The notes under the pieces were generated by a model. That model searched no databases, was not told the origin of the DNA, and worked only from the letters and a program-made list of their open reading frames with translations. From Nymphaea colorata (taxonomy: Eukaryota > Streptophyta > Magnoliopsida > Nymphaeales > Nymphaeaceae), in assembly GCF_008831285.2 (NCBI RefSeq), contig NC_045151.1, positions 4,973,682 through 5,037,681 on the forward strand: 64,000 nucleotides of DNA, given 5' to 3'. Shown here in pieces: positions 46,625 through 57,215 of the stretch (the first letter of the stretch is position 1; each line of letters begins with the position of its first letter). A program made the position numbers and the translations under genes.

Positions 46625-47440
46625 GTCTCCCGAAATCTGAACGGCGGTTCCACGACGTTGAGATTGTTTCTGAAAATCGTGAATGTCGTTCCTCCAAGAG
46701 CCTTTGTCATCCCATCTACTAGTTGCTCTTTGGTTCGAATAAATTTCACTTGTATCTCTCCCTTATTGACATGGTCTCTAATGAAGTGAAAATCAATTTC
46801 AACAAGTTTGGTATAAGCATGAAAGACTGGATTTGCTGCTAAGTACAAAGCGCCTATATTATCGCACCATAGAACTGGTGTATCTTGTGAGGAGATCTTC
46901 AATTGTTTAAGAAGCGACTTTAACCATAGTATTTCTGCAGCAGCACAGGCTAGGGATTTGTACTCAGCTTCAGTGCTGGATTCGAGCTACTGTCCTTTGT
47001 TTTCTGGAGGCCCATGAAATAATATTATTTCCTAAGAGAGCAACAAAACCTCCAGTCAACTTTCGATCTTCGAGACTTCCAGCCCAGTCTGCATCAGCAT
47101 AGATGCTCAATTGCAATGAAAGTGATTGAGTCAAGCGAAGAACATAGTGACTGATGCCTTTTAAATACTGAAGTATTCTTTTAACCATCGTCCAATGAAC
47201 CACTTTGGGGGAGTGCATGAATTGACAGAAACGATTTAGTGCAAATGTAATATCAGGGCTTGTCAGTGTAACATACTGTAACACACCTATCACACTCCGA
47301 TATAGTGTGAGATCCGAAAAGGAGGATTCTTTAGCAGCTATAAGATTTTTGGTAGTCACCATGGGAGACGTCATGGGTTTAGCATTATCCATTTCAGCTT
47401 TGCGAAGAATGCTATTAATGTAACTTTGTTGGCACAAGTG
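46625..47440 (-). pseudogene. Copia-2 RNase H and RT end
   Basis: The minus strand shows QQSYINSILRKAEMDNAKPM, YRSVIGVLQYVTLTSPDITF, IYADADWAGSLEDRKLTGGF, then in another stretch VLWCDNIGALYLAANPVFHA, KLVEIDFHFIRDHV and LVDGMTKAL. These are the thumb and RNase H blocks of a Copia pol. A frame change lies between the two stretches near 46970. It removes the RNA template in reverse transcription when intact. Confidence 0.8.
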
Positions 47441-48090
47441 TATCTCCCCGAGTCATCGCTTGACTTCAATGCCTAAAAAATACGTGAGAGGACCAAGATC
47501 TTTAACCGAAAAAGTGGAACCAAGTTGTAATGATACGAGAAATGAGAGCTGGTGTAGACCCGATAATGATCAAATCATCAATGTAAACAAGAAGATAAAG
47601 CTGATGACTCTCATAGGAGTAAATAAACAATGATACAACATTTTGAGAAACCATGATGCCAAGATCAGTAAGAAAGCTACTCACGTGATGATACCATGCG
47701 CATGGATCCTGCTTGAGCCCATAGAGTGCTTTATCTAATTTGCAAACATAATGAGGAAAGGTGGTATCTTGAAATCCCTCAGGTTGAGCCATATAGACAT
47801 CTTCAGAAAGATACCCATTAAGAAACGCATTGTCAAAATCAAGTTGCCATAAAGACCAACCAAAATGGGAAACTAGAGAGAGTAATACTCTAATAGTGGT
47901 GGGCATTACGATGGGACTAAAAGTTTCTTGATAGGCAATGCCAGCTGTTTGAAGAAAGGCCCGAGCTACAAGGCAAGCTTTATGTCGTGCGATGGAACCA
48001 TCAGGGTGACGTTTAATTTTGTAAACCCATTTGGAACTGATAACATGAAAATCTGGCTGTGGGGGTACAAGATGCTAGGTTTTGTTTTTC
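47441..48090 (-). pseudogene. Copia-2 reverse transcriptase
   Basis: RT blocks LWQLDFDNAFLNGYLSEDVY, VCKLDKALYGLKQDPCAWYH and the catalytic LVYIDDLIIIGS are seen on the minus strand. The N-terminal RT part (49-60 codons before 47906) and the downstream part are out of frame; several stops are present. The usual Q of KQ(S/A)PR is followed by DPC. Confidence 0.78.
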
Positions 48091-49479
48091 TACAATGCTG
48101 AGAACTCATTTTGCATAACATTACACCAACATGCCAATTGAATGGCTTCTTTATAAGTCCCCAGTTCCTCTTGTGTTGTGATGGCTGAGAAGACTGTTGG
48201 TTTTGATGAACCAGCCATGGAACGGGTCAACATTGAATGAGATCGAGTGGGAGGAGCAAGACTGGAGGTGGCAGCATCAGTAGCCAAATTTGACGTAGTT
48301 GGTGCATTCAGAACAGATGGAAACACTGATGTAGGATTTTCAGCTTCATTGAGCGACAGACTGAGGTGCTCACAAGGTGAAACCGTGGCAGAGGTTTCAA
48401 CCATAGGAAGAGGTAACACAGTGTAAGTGGAGGCTGTCGTGGACCGTGTTGGATCACATGTTGGATTGACTGGACTAGAGGGAGAGCCGTAGGTCGTATC
48501 TGGCAACCAACGAGAAACTAGTTCATCTAAGGAATCCTCATGATAATCGAACCCATCGGTATGAGTTTCATCAAAGACAACATGTCAAGATATTAGAATA
48601 CGACGATATCTCTTGTCATAACATAAATATCCTTTATGATGACTAGCATAACCCAAGAAAATACATAGAGTAGTCTTGGGCTAAAATTTGGAATCATTCA
48701 TAGGCGTCAATAGTGGATAGCATGTGGTTCCAAAAACCCTCAAATGTGCATATTTTGGATCCTTGTGAAACAACACATAAAAGGGTGATTTGCACTACAA
48801 CTTCAAAGTTGGTAAGCGATTAATAATATAAATGGCAGTGCGAAAAGTATCAACCCAAAAATTATAGGATAGTCCAACATCATAAAACATACTTAATCCT
48901 GTTTCGACGACATGACGTTCAACAATACTATTTTGTTCCGGAGTGTAAGGGCAAGAAAATTGATGCAAAATCTCATGTTCATTACAAAATGAAGCTAAGA
49001 CAGAGTTCACAAATTCCTTGCCATTGTCAGAATGAATGGAACATATATGTGCATTTAGTTGCTTTTCAACCAAGATCTTAAAATTCTTGAAACATAGAAC
49101 AACTTCAAACTTAGGTTTAAGAGGAAACAACCATGAAAATCTAGAATAATTGTCAACGATGAGTAGGAAAAACTTGAATCCCTCTCGAGAGGTGATCGGG
49201 GCAGGTCCCTATACATCCATATAAAGCGTTTCAAGAGGTCGTGAGGTTTGAAAATCAGAAGTTGGAAAGAGTTGTTTATGTGCCTTTCCTAACAGACAAG
49301 ACGGACATACTTCTTTTGGAATAGGAGAATTTATTGTTATGAATCTATTGGAATTTAAAAAACCGATGATCTTCTTGTTGGCATGACCTAGATGCCGATG
49401 CCATAGTTCAAATGGTGCTGAAATTTTATTGACGCCTACTGGAAATCAGCAACTAAACGCTGCTCCCTTGGTTGAAAAC
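48090..49479 (-). pseudogene. Copia-2 integrase (3' part) and linker
   Basis: The minus strand shows the integrase core: VDNYSRFSWLFPLKPKF, ICSIHSDNGKEFVNSVLASF and CPYTPEQNSIVERHVVETGL, covering the second D and the E. It is followed by FWVDTFRTAIYIINRLPT and then a Ser/Thr/Pro-rich linker (48090-48506). The 5' part of integrase is separated by Copia-3, which inserted at 49479/54572. Confidence 0.78.
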
Positions 49480-49756
49480 TGTAGAAACACGTAACAGGAT
49501 AGGGAGATAGAGAAGAAACACACGATATACGTAGAAAACCTCAAAGAGAGGTGAAAAACCACGGAGAAGCTCTAACCTAGGGGCACCACCGCAACCCTAG
49601 GAGAGAGAAAATATTATTACCACTTAATCAACAAAGCAACAATTAGTGGGAATATAAGAGGGAGACCCACCTAGGATACCGAGCCACTCTCGGTTCCCGT
49701 GCCCATGGGACCGGGTCCATATCTAGACCCGGTTTCCAAAACACAATATTCTAACA
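49480..49756 (-). repeat. Copia-3 left (3') LTR
   Basis: TGTAGAAACACG...CTAACA; about ten differences from the right copy, several of them C/T or G/A. Confidence 0.95.
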
Positions 49757-50664
49757 CTCCCCCTCAAGCTTGGCATATATGTCAAACATGCCAAGCTTGC
49801 TCACATTCTTTTCAAATTGGGATGTACATAAGGCTTTAGTTAAGACATCTGTAATTTGATCTTCAGACTTCATATACGGCAGAATCAACTCCTTTGAATC
49901 TATGCGTTTCCGTATGAAGTGGCGATCGATCTCCACATGTTTGGTCCGGTCATGCAGGACAGGATTATTTGCAAGGTTAATCGCCGACTTGTTGTCACAG
50001 TACATCTTCATCTTCTTTTCCATTTCAACTCCAATATCTGCTAGAAGAATCTTTAACCATAACATTTCTGTAACTCCCATAGCAATAGCCTTGTATTCAG
50101 CCTCAGCACTGGATCTCGAACAAACTTCCTGTCTTTTACTTCTCCATACAACCAGGTTACCTCCAGAAAAATGCAGTACCCTGTGGTAGACCTCCTCGTA
50201 TCAGTGCACCCTGCCCAATCTGCGTCAGAGTACCCTTCAATATTCAGTTGGTCTTGCTGAGTATACAACAATCCTTTCCCTGGGTCATTCTATAGGTACC
50301 CCAACACTTTTTCCGCACTCTTCCAGTGACAATCAGTGGGAGCATGCATAAACTGACTCAACACATTCACAACATAAGTGATATCAGGGCGAGTGAGAGT
50401 AAGATAGATGATCTTACCAACCAACCTCTGATACCGTCCTTTTCCTTCCTTATCCAGGATGTTGCCAGTTTTGATGCTAATCTTAGTACCAGACTCCACT
50501 GGAGTAAGAAAGGGCCTACATCCAAGTTTACCTGTCTCCTTTAACAAATCTAAAGTGTACTTCCTTTGGCTCATAACAAGCCCTGTCTCTGATCTAGCAA
50601 TCTCTATCCCCAGAAAATACCTTAGTTTACCTAGATCTTTAAAGTTGAATTCAGCAGCTAACTT
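49757..50664 (-). pseudogene. Copia-3 RNase H
   Basis: The minus strand shows KLAAEFNFKDLGKLRYFLG-type RT thumb, [40 protein letters not shown], then after a one-base frame change near 50170, KMYCDNKSAINLANNPVLHD, KHVEIDRHFIRKRI and ITDVLTKAL, with the C-terminus at 49751. A TAG interrupts at about 50289. RNase H acidic residues are present. Confidence 0.82.
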
Positions 50665-51672
50665 CTATTTCATCTTCCTTTTTTCTTCTTCATCATCACC
50701 TGTGACAATCATATCATCAACATATACAAGAAGAAGACTCACCAGACCATTTCTCTGCTTAATGAATAAAGTGTGATCACCATTTCCCTGTTTGTATCCA
50801 TTAATCTTCATGACTATCCTCAGTCTTTCAAACCATGCACTAGCTCTAGGGGACTGCTTTAGTCCATACAAGGCTTTCTTGAGATGACAACATTTTCCGC
50901 TTTGGGCATATCCAGGAGGCATGCTCATATAGACTTCTTCTTCAAGATGGCCATTCAAAAATGCATTTTTGACATCAAGCTGGTCCATGCTCCACTTCTT
51001 TTGCACAGCAAGTGCTAGGATAACCCTCACAGTTTTCAGTTTAGCAACAGGAGCAAAAGTTTCAAGATAATCAATACCATATTTTTGACTGAACCCCTTA
51101 GCAACAAGGCGAGCCTTATTCCGTTCCACAGTACCATCAGGCTTGTACTTCACATTGAACACCCACTTGGAACCAACTAAATGAGCGCCCTTGGGAATAT
51201 CAACAACTTCCCAAGTGTTGTTATTTGCCAAGGCATCCATCTCCTCTGTCATGGCCTGTAGCCATTTGAGATCCTCTCTAGCATCTTCCACACACCTGGG
51301 AATCACAGACTTAGATAAAGATGTAATAAAACATTTGTAATCCTTACCAAGTTTAGCGTAAGAGACAAATCTCTGAATAGGATGAGAAGTACATGACCTG
51401 GTGCCTTTGCGCAAGGCTATGGGAAGCTCTTCATTCATTGGACTTGGGTCATCCGGGGAACTCTTAGGATTGGGATTGGTAACATTAACATCCTCAACTA
51501 CATCTTTCTCCTTCCTGGTGTACACCTGGCCAAACATGTGATCACGAGCAGTGGGCTGATCATCAACAGAGCGGGATTCCATGTGACTGTCTCTATCATC
51601 TCTGACTATGTCTGCCACACTGTGACTGGGCTTGTAATCTAAGAAATCTGTAAACTGAATCAGCTGATTTGA
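50665..51672 (-). pseudogene. Copia-3 reverse transcriptase
   Basis: A 317-codon open stretch with the full palm: WLQAMTEEMDALANNNTWEV, HLVGSKWVFNVKYKPDGTVE, KARLVAKGFSQKYGIDYLET, QLDVKNAFLNGHLEEEVYMS, LKKALYGLKQSPRA and the catalytic LLVYVDDMIVTGDD. It ends at a TAG (50665) where the next residues continue in frame, so the stop is a recent point change. Another in-frame TAA precedes it at about 51674. Confidence 0.85.
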
Positions 51673-53040
51673 TTAATACTCTTCCACACGGTTCCCTAGA
51701 CACTCTCCCTGAAGAGGATTCATAGGAAAGTATGCCTCATGTTCATGAAAAGTAACATCCTGGGAGACATAAACTTTGGAGGTGGTAGGATCAACACATT
51801 TGTATCCCTTCTGAGTAGAGGAATACCCCAAAAAGACAGCCTTGATAGACCGAGGGTCAAGTTTCTTGAGAGAGAGACTATGGTCATGTACAAAGCAAAT
51901 ACACCCAAACACCCGAGGAGTAAGAGGCCAGAGATTTTGAGTAGGCCAAAGAGGCCAGAGATTTTGAGTAGGCCAAAGGACAGAATATGGGGAATGACCA
52001 TTCAACACACGAGTAGGCATACGGTTAATAAGGTGTGCACTAGTGAGAAGTGCATCACCCTAGTAGCGCTTAGGGACATGCCGATGGAGCATAATAGCCC
52101 GGGTGACATCTAATAAATGGCGATTCTTCCGTTCAGCCACGCCATTTTGGGGAGGTGTGTAACTACAGGATGTTTCATGAACAATACACTTGCCTCTCAA
52201 GAAATCATCTAGGGATTGAGAGACATACTCTCTAGCATTATCAGTGCGGAAAGCCTGAATAGAGGTCTGAAACTGAGTCTCAACAAAGGCAACAAAATTT
52301 TTGACACTAACGGGAACTTCACTACGGTCTCTCAACAGGTACACGAACGTACAACGGGAGTAGTCATCAATAAGAGTCATAAAGTAGTGAAAACCACGAC
52401 AAGTGGGTACTCCCGAAGGACCCCAAACATCAGAGTGAACCAAAGCAAAAGGACGAGTAGTTTTATTGAAGGAAATAGGGTACGAAGCCCGAACATGTTT
52501 AGCCAACTGACACACTTCACAGGTGAAGTAGTCCATAGAAACAGAATGAAAAAGCCTAGGAAACAACTTCTTAATCAACGGAAATGGAAGATGACCAAGC
52601 CTCTTGTGCCATCGCATAATGGTGGATCTGTCTTCCATGCCTGACAACTGTCTACTAGTGGCTGAAATAAGAGCAAAAGCGACCTGCACTGGCAGTCTGT
52701 ATAGCCCATCAATAGCCGAACCAATCCCAATCTTCTGCCCCATCACCAAGTCCTGCAGGAAACACCGATCAACAGAAAAGATTATATTGTAGTTGAGTTC
52801 TTTGGTAATACTGCTGACAGATAACAAATTCACAGGAATATTGGGAACATGAAGAGCATTATGAAGATGATATTTATTTAACAAGGTCAAACTCCCTTTT
52901 CCAGCCACAGAAATAGAGGAACCATCAGCCATAGACACACGTTGCTGCCTGGAAGACAATTTGTATTCTTGAAACATCTTAGGATCCCCTGTCATATGAT
53001 GCGTAGCTCCACTGTCAACAATCCAATCATCAAGAGAAGG
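51673..53040 (-). pseudogene. Copia-3 protease and integrase
   Basis: Protease motif WIVDSGATHHMTGDP (53020 region) is followed by MRWHKRLGHLPFPLIKKLF, CEVCQLAKHVRASYP (HHCC zinc finger), the core VHSDVWGPSG, FRTDNAREYVSQSLDDFL and PPQNGVAERKNRHLLDV with D, D, E present, and the C-terminal RVFGCICFVHDH, KAVFLGYSSTQKGYKC. A TAG at about 52060 replaces the Trp of KRYW. A 27-bp in-frame duplication at 51924-51977 doubles LWPTQN. Confidence 0.87.
51924..51977. repeat. 27-bp in-frame tandem duplication in Copia-3 integrase
   Basis: GAGGCCAGAGATTTTGAGTA plus GGCCAAA occurs twice head to tail. Being 9 codons, it keeps the frame. Confidence 0.95.
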
Positions 53041-53108
53041 ATTACCTTGATCGCTGGTGGCAACAAGAGCTTGGGTAATTTAGCTCCCTCAGATGTGGAG
53101 GTTTCCTC

Positions 53109-54092
53109 CTAAGTAGTAGACAGGTGGCTGATGTACGCTTGCAGTTCCTTGATTTGATCTGAGGACAACTTCGATTTTTCAACACTTGAAGAGCCACTCT
53201 GACTAAAATTTGGCACAGAAGGACTACGTCGACTAGAAGGAGGACGACCCCGAACAAGTCTCTTCTCAGGATGAATATCCCAACAAAAATCAACTGAATG
53301 TCTCAATTTGTTACAATGGCTACAACGTCGGGCAGGACGTTGTCCAGTCCCTGAAGCACGACTAACAAAGGCTGAAGGAGAACTCCCATGACTGGAGTCA
53401 ATATGCATCACCTGGCGTCGTTGTTCCTCAGATTCCACTCGAGCATACACCTCTTCTATCCCGAGAATCTCATCACAGTTGAGAATTTGACTCCGAATGG
53501 ATTCAAATTCATCACGCAGGCCTCCAAGAAAAATAAAAGTACGGTCCATCCATTTATTTTCCCAGTACAAGTCATGATCAGAACCACAATTCCAGTCATC
53601 ATTCACATGATAGTCGAGTTCCTCCCATTTAGTCTTCAGGGCTGCATAAAAGGCTGCCACGGACAAATCACCCTCTTTAAAGGAGTAGATACTGCGTTTA
53701 ATCTGATACGTACGCAGAACCCTCTTCTTACGACCATACATCCTTGCAAGCACAGTCCACATATCATAAGAGGTCGACTTCTGTAGAATAAGTGGCTGAA
53801 TATCAGCAGAAACAGAACTGATGATCCACACCTTAACTTGACTGTCTTCCAACGCCCAAGTTGCCCATCGAGGATCTGTTTTGCTAGGCACCGGTTTCTC
53901 TCCTATGATATAGGGAAGGCGACCGCGACTAGTTATCCCTATTTCAAGGGCGGCAGACCAAGAGAGATAGTTGTCTTTATTCAAGCGAATAGACATGACC
54001 TGAACCGGCAAGTTCTCGCTCTTGGTTGTATGGCTTGTGTTGAAGGCAACATCAATCTTGGAGGTCATCTCTTCGGCCATCACGGGCACCAA
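53109..54092 (-). CDS. Copia-3 gag (327 codons)
   Basis: Capsid protein of the element, complete and open. N-terminal half: VMSIRLNKDNYLSWSAALEI, GRLPYIIGEKPVP, ALEDSQVKVWIISSVSADIQ, TYQIKRSIYSFKEGDLSVAA, FYAALKTKWEELDYH, which fits the retrotransposon gag family with the KL(N/D)xxNYxxW start. A CCHC knuckle CSHCNKLRHSVDFCW is near residue 265. The start may be at MVPVMAEE (54092) or four codons later. The stop at 53109 (TAG) comes before the protease; Copia elements usually make one polyprotein, so this stop may be a mutation. Of all element genes in the window this is the best preserved. Confidence 0.8.
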   Translation of the reverse strand: MVPVMAEEMTSKIDVAFNTSHTTKSENLPVQVMSIRLNKDNYLSWSAALEIGITSRGRLPYIIGEKPVPSKTDPRWATWALEDSQVKVWIISSVSADIQPLILQKSTSYDMWTVLARMYGRKKRVLRTYQIKRSIYSFKEGDLSVAAFYAALKTKWEELDYHVNDDWNCGSDHDLYWENKWMDRTFIFLGGLRDEFESIRSQILNCDEILGIEEVYARVESEEQRRQVMHIDSSHGSSPSAFVSRASGTGQRPARRCSHCNKLRHSVDFCWDIHPEKRLVRGRPPSSRRSPSVPNFSQSGSSSVEKSKLSSDQIKELQAYISHLSTT

Positions 54093-54280
54093 CGAGCAGT
54101 ACTACCCAACACCAAGAAACACGACAATGGCGAAGCACAATGGCGGCGGCGTTGGAGAGGGCGGCGGCGGCGGCGCTGGAATAGGTGATGGCAGCGGCTG
54201 AAACGGCAATGGCTGGAAAACAGATGACGGCGGCGGAAACGGCAGCGGTAGCGGCAGAAACTCTACTGGCACACCAACAA

Positions 54281-54294
54281 TGGCTCTGATACCA
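54281..54294 (-). other. Copia-3 primer binding site
   Basis: The minus strand reads TGGTATCAGAGCCATTG directly after the right LTR, complementary to the 3' end of initiator Met-tRNA. Confidence 0.92.
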
Positions 54295-54571
54295 TGTAGA
54301 AACACGTAACAGGATAGGGAGATAGAGAAGAAACACACGATATACGTGGAAAACCTCAAAAAGAGGTGAAAAACCACGGAGAAGCTCTAACCTAGGGGCA
54401 CCACCGCAACCCTAGGAGAGAGAAAATATTATTACCACTTAATCAACAAAGCAACAATTAGTGGGAATATAAGAGGGAGACCCACCTAGGGTACCGAGCC
54501 ACTCTCGGTTCCCACACCCATGGGACCGGGTCCATATCCAGACCTGGTTCCCAATACACAATATTCTAACA
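54295..54571 (-). repeat. Copia-3 right (5') LTR
   Basis: TGTAGAAACACG...CTAACA followed by the target duplication AAAAC. Confidence 0.95.
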
Positions 54572-54576
54572 AAAAC

Positions 54577-55420
54577 GAATCAATGTTTGATCTTATCGCC
54601 TTGATGGGATAGAACCCGTTATCCTTCTTTGGTCCTTGAAGTAGAACCTTGTCCGTCTGTCGATCCTTAATAACAAAATCATGTGGTCAGAATTGAAAAA
54701 TGCAATCATTTTCAGAGGTAAATTTTTCCATTGATAAAAGATTATGAGCCATTTTGGGCACATGCAGGGCATTGTTAAGATGAAATGAAGTCCCTGCGGA
54801 ATTAACTAATAAATTCCTTGTATGCTTAATAGAGAGACTGAAACCATTACCAATCATGATATTGTTCGATCCATCATATGTTGTCTTGTTGTGCATCATC
54901 TCATTGTTGTTGACAATATGATTGGTTGCTCCCGAGTCAGGATACCAATATTCACTGGTGGATTCCTATAGAATTAACTAATAAATTCCCTGTATGGTTA
55001 ATAGAGAGACTGAAACCATTACCAATCATGATATTGTTCGATCCATCATATGTTGTTTTGTTGTGCATCATCTCATCGTTGTTGACAATATGATTGGTTG
55101 CTCCCGAGTCGGGATACCAATATTCACTGGTGGATTCCTGTAGATTCATAGCCGAGAATGCATGCAGAATATCATAACATGTCCTTGCTGAGTGATCCTT
55201 CTCTCCACAGTATTGACACGTTATGATGGTGCGAGGAAGACTTCCATTTTCTGCGTTGTTGTTTGAATCTCCACCTTGTTGTGGTTGAGTTTGAATATGT
55301 GGTTGATTTCCTCCTCCTTGAAATCGACCTCCTTGCTGACCCTTGAAGCCATCTCGTCCTCTTTCGCGCCCTCGAAATGTGTTGAAGACAACCTGATTTT
55401 CAGCTTGCGGTAATGCTTAG
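54577..55420 (-). pseudogene. Copia-2 zinc knuckle, protease and pre-integrase
   Basis: Minus strand: zinc knuckle CQYCGEKDHSARTC (55180-55218), protease WYPDSGATNHIVNN (about 55086-55118) and the pre-integrase block NALHVPKMAHNLLSMEKF (54687-54899). A tandem duplication of about 170 bp (54799-54968 and 54969-55138) has doubled the protease region, so the active-site motif occurs twice. The block ends at the Copia-3 insertion point. Confidence 0.8.
54799..55138. repeat. 170-bp tandem duplication in Copia-2 protease
   Basis: Both units begin GAATTAACTAATAAATTCC and run through ATATTCACTGGTGGATTCCT; a handful of differences separate them. Confidence 0.9.
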
Positions 55421-56026
55421 ACAGTGAGGATCGACCATAGCTGACTTGAACATATCAAATCTTTTTTTTTTTGTGTGAGTAGAAGATCAAACAACTCAGA
55501 GAATGTAATTAAGACATTTGAAGAATTAGCACTAATAAGAGTTACAAAACTTTCGTATTCAATAGGCAAACCATTCATTGTGATATGTACAAGATCACCA
55601 TCTGTTGTGTCTAATTCAGCTGCACTAGTGTATTTGCAGGAAATTTGATTCACTCCAAGTAGGTTTGCGTATTTATATTACCTTTTTGAATGAAGTGTAA
55701 CTCCTTTCGCAGCAGCATTATTCTCAAAGGTGATTGAGAATTAAATGACTTTTTCAGCGTATTCCATGCCTCAAACACTGATTTACTAGTCACGATTTGT
55801 TTGAGAACTGGTCCGGAGACAGTGGTCTTGATCCAACTTAGTGCTAGTCGATCAGACCTCTTCCAAACAACGAATTCTGGATTTACTTCAATTTTGTCGT
55901 CTTTCACAATTGTTTCTGGAGGAGAGGAGAAAGTCCCATCAATGAACTGTACAAGTTCTTGGGACTCCATGGAGGAGAGGAGAAAGTCCCATCAATGAAC
56001 TGTACAAGTTCTTGGGACTCCATGAC
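55417..56026 (-). pseudogene. Copia-2 gag
   Basis: Two minus-strand stretches (55970-55650 and 55653-55417) give a Copia gag: FVVWKRSDRLALSWIKTTVS, SVFEAWNTLKKSFNSQSPLR and ELHFIQKGNINTQTYLE, then ELDTTDGDLVHITMNGLPIE and YESFVTLISANSS. A one-base shift separates them near 55651. The start MESQELVQF occurs twice because of a 53-bp tandem duplication (55921-56026). Confidence 0.78.
55921..56026. repeat. 53-bp tandem duplication over the Copia-2 gag start
   Basis: GGAGAGGAGAAAGTCCCATC...GACTCCATG is repeated at 55921-55973 and 55974-56026 with practically no change, doubling the gag start codon region. Confidence 0.95.
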
Positions 56027-56995
56027 CGACTCCAGCTGAGAGCTACATAGTATACAGTTATCTCAGTTAAGTTTAACAGAGACAAGTGCAGCGATAACAT
56101 TCTATTGAGTTGACGACAAGATTGCCATAATACTTCTAGAAGAAGAAGATGATGGCTTGGATAGTGATGTGCTTCTTTGGCTGACTCGTATCTCCCTATA
56201 GGGTAGGCGGAATGGCTCGTTCTTAGGGTTGCTGGAAAGCTGAGAACGTCAGGAACGAGGCAGAAGCAGTGAGAGGGTGATTCTGCATCTAAGGGGTCCG
56301 ACAGCGGCGGATAAACAGAGTCTGGTTCTCTATCGTTGCAGGTGTTGTTCCCTATCTCAGTCGAGAGACAGACATGGTTCGTCGATGCGTTGCTCTCTAG
56401 ATACAGTTCCAAACAAAACGAGTAGTATCTCTTAGAACTGTAAGGAAGAGAGGAATCTAACGGTACTTGACTTGCACATATCCGACTGGTGGAGTGCTAG
56501 AAAAAGGTAACTGAATAGGACTGTCTCTTCGGGTCACGCAGGCAGAATAGTTTGAAAACGCCGGTGGTCAGTCTCCTGTTTACAGTCGCTTTTCTACTCG
56601 CCCATAACTCGGTTTTGGCCATGCAATGGCTTGTTGGAAATGTGGGGATGTCAGGCATATTGGGGAACCCACGAGCGAGTAAAACCACAGTGGGTTTGAG
56701 CAGCAATGAACACAGAATAGGAACTGCTCGTGCACAAGTGCGGTAGATAGTGTCTGTTCACTGGCATGTGATTCCCTGCTCACAACTCCGATTTAAGCAA
56801 GCTATAATTCATTGGAACCAGGAGGATGTTGGGAATGCAATGGTCCATTTTTACGAAAACCTAATGGTTGGATCTTAATATAAGGGCCAAAGAACATAGG
56901 GATAATCTACTGTCGCAGGTACTGTAGGGAACACCAGACAGATCTTCTGTCTTAGGATCTTGCTGGCCTTTCCTCGATGCTTAGCTCTGATACAA
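56027..56995 (-). other. Copia-2 5' leader and primer site
   Basis: About 0.97 kb between the gag start and right LTR, with no conserved coding. The minus strand at 56980-56995 reads TGTATCAGAGCTAAG, one base different from the initiator Met-tRNA complement. Confidence 0.6.
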
Positions 56996-57210
56996 TGTAA
57001 AACCTTAAGAAATTCGTGAGAGAAAGAGAGGAGACATGAGCTTAGGATGAAATCTTTTCTATTATATGTATGATTGAAAATACAACATATATATAGAGTG
57101 TAAAGGTAGTTTACAATAATTCAAAAAGGCAAGGTATGAAAATCAGATCCACAATTATCGTCTCTAGATTCACAATTATCGTCAATCTTCATTCAAAACT
57201 TTCCTCAACA
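56996..57210 (-). repeat. Copia-2 right (5') LTR
   Basis: TGTAAAACCTTAAG...CCTCAACA, followed by the target duplication TCTTT. Confidence 0.92.
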
Positions 57211-57215
57211 TCTTT

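Larger units (their letters stand above)
49480..54571 (-). mobile_element. Copia-3: young, nearly intact Ty1/Copia element
   Basis: LTRs of 277 bp (49480-49756, 54295-54571) begin TGTAGAAACACG and end TTCTAACA. The target duplication AAAAC is exact (49475-49479, 54572-54576). The primer site is perfect on the minus strand (TGGTATCAGAGCCATTG), and the polypurine tract reads GCTTGAGGGGGAG. Gag-pol runs 54092 to about 49757 on the minus strand with only about five stops and two frameshifts. I count about ten substitutions between the LTRs. It inserted into Copia-2 integrase, so it is younger than Copia-2, in agreement with the more similar LTRs. Confidence 0.95.
46410..57210 (-). mobile_element. 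Copia-2: complete Ty1/Copia element, split by Copia-3
   Basis: LTRs of 215 bp (46410-46624 and 56996-57210) start TGTAAAACCT and end AACA. The 5-bp target duplication TCTTT is intact on both sides (46405-46409, 57211-57215). The minus strand next to the right LTR reads TGTATCAGAGCTAAG, a primer site. On the minus strand from right to left come gag, zinc knuckle and protease, integrase (interrupted at 49480-54571 by Copia-3), RT and RNase H. The LTRs differ at roughly one position in ten by eye, and the ORFs are broken, so it is an old, dead copy. Confidence 0.92.

Noticed and set aside
53042-53293. Hydrophobic 83-codon ORF
   Set aside because: Alternative frame across the end of Copia-3 gag.
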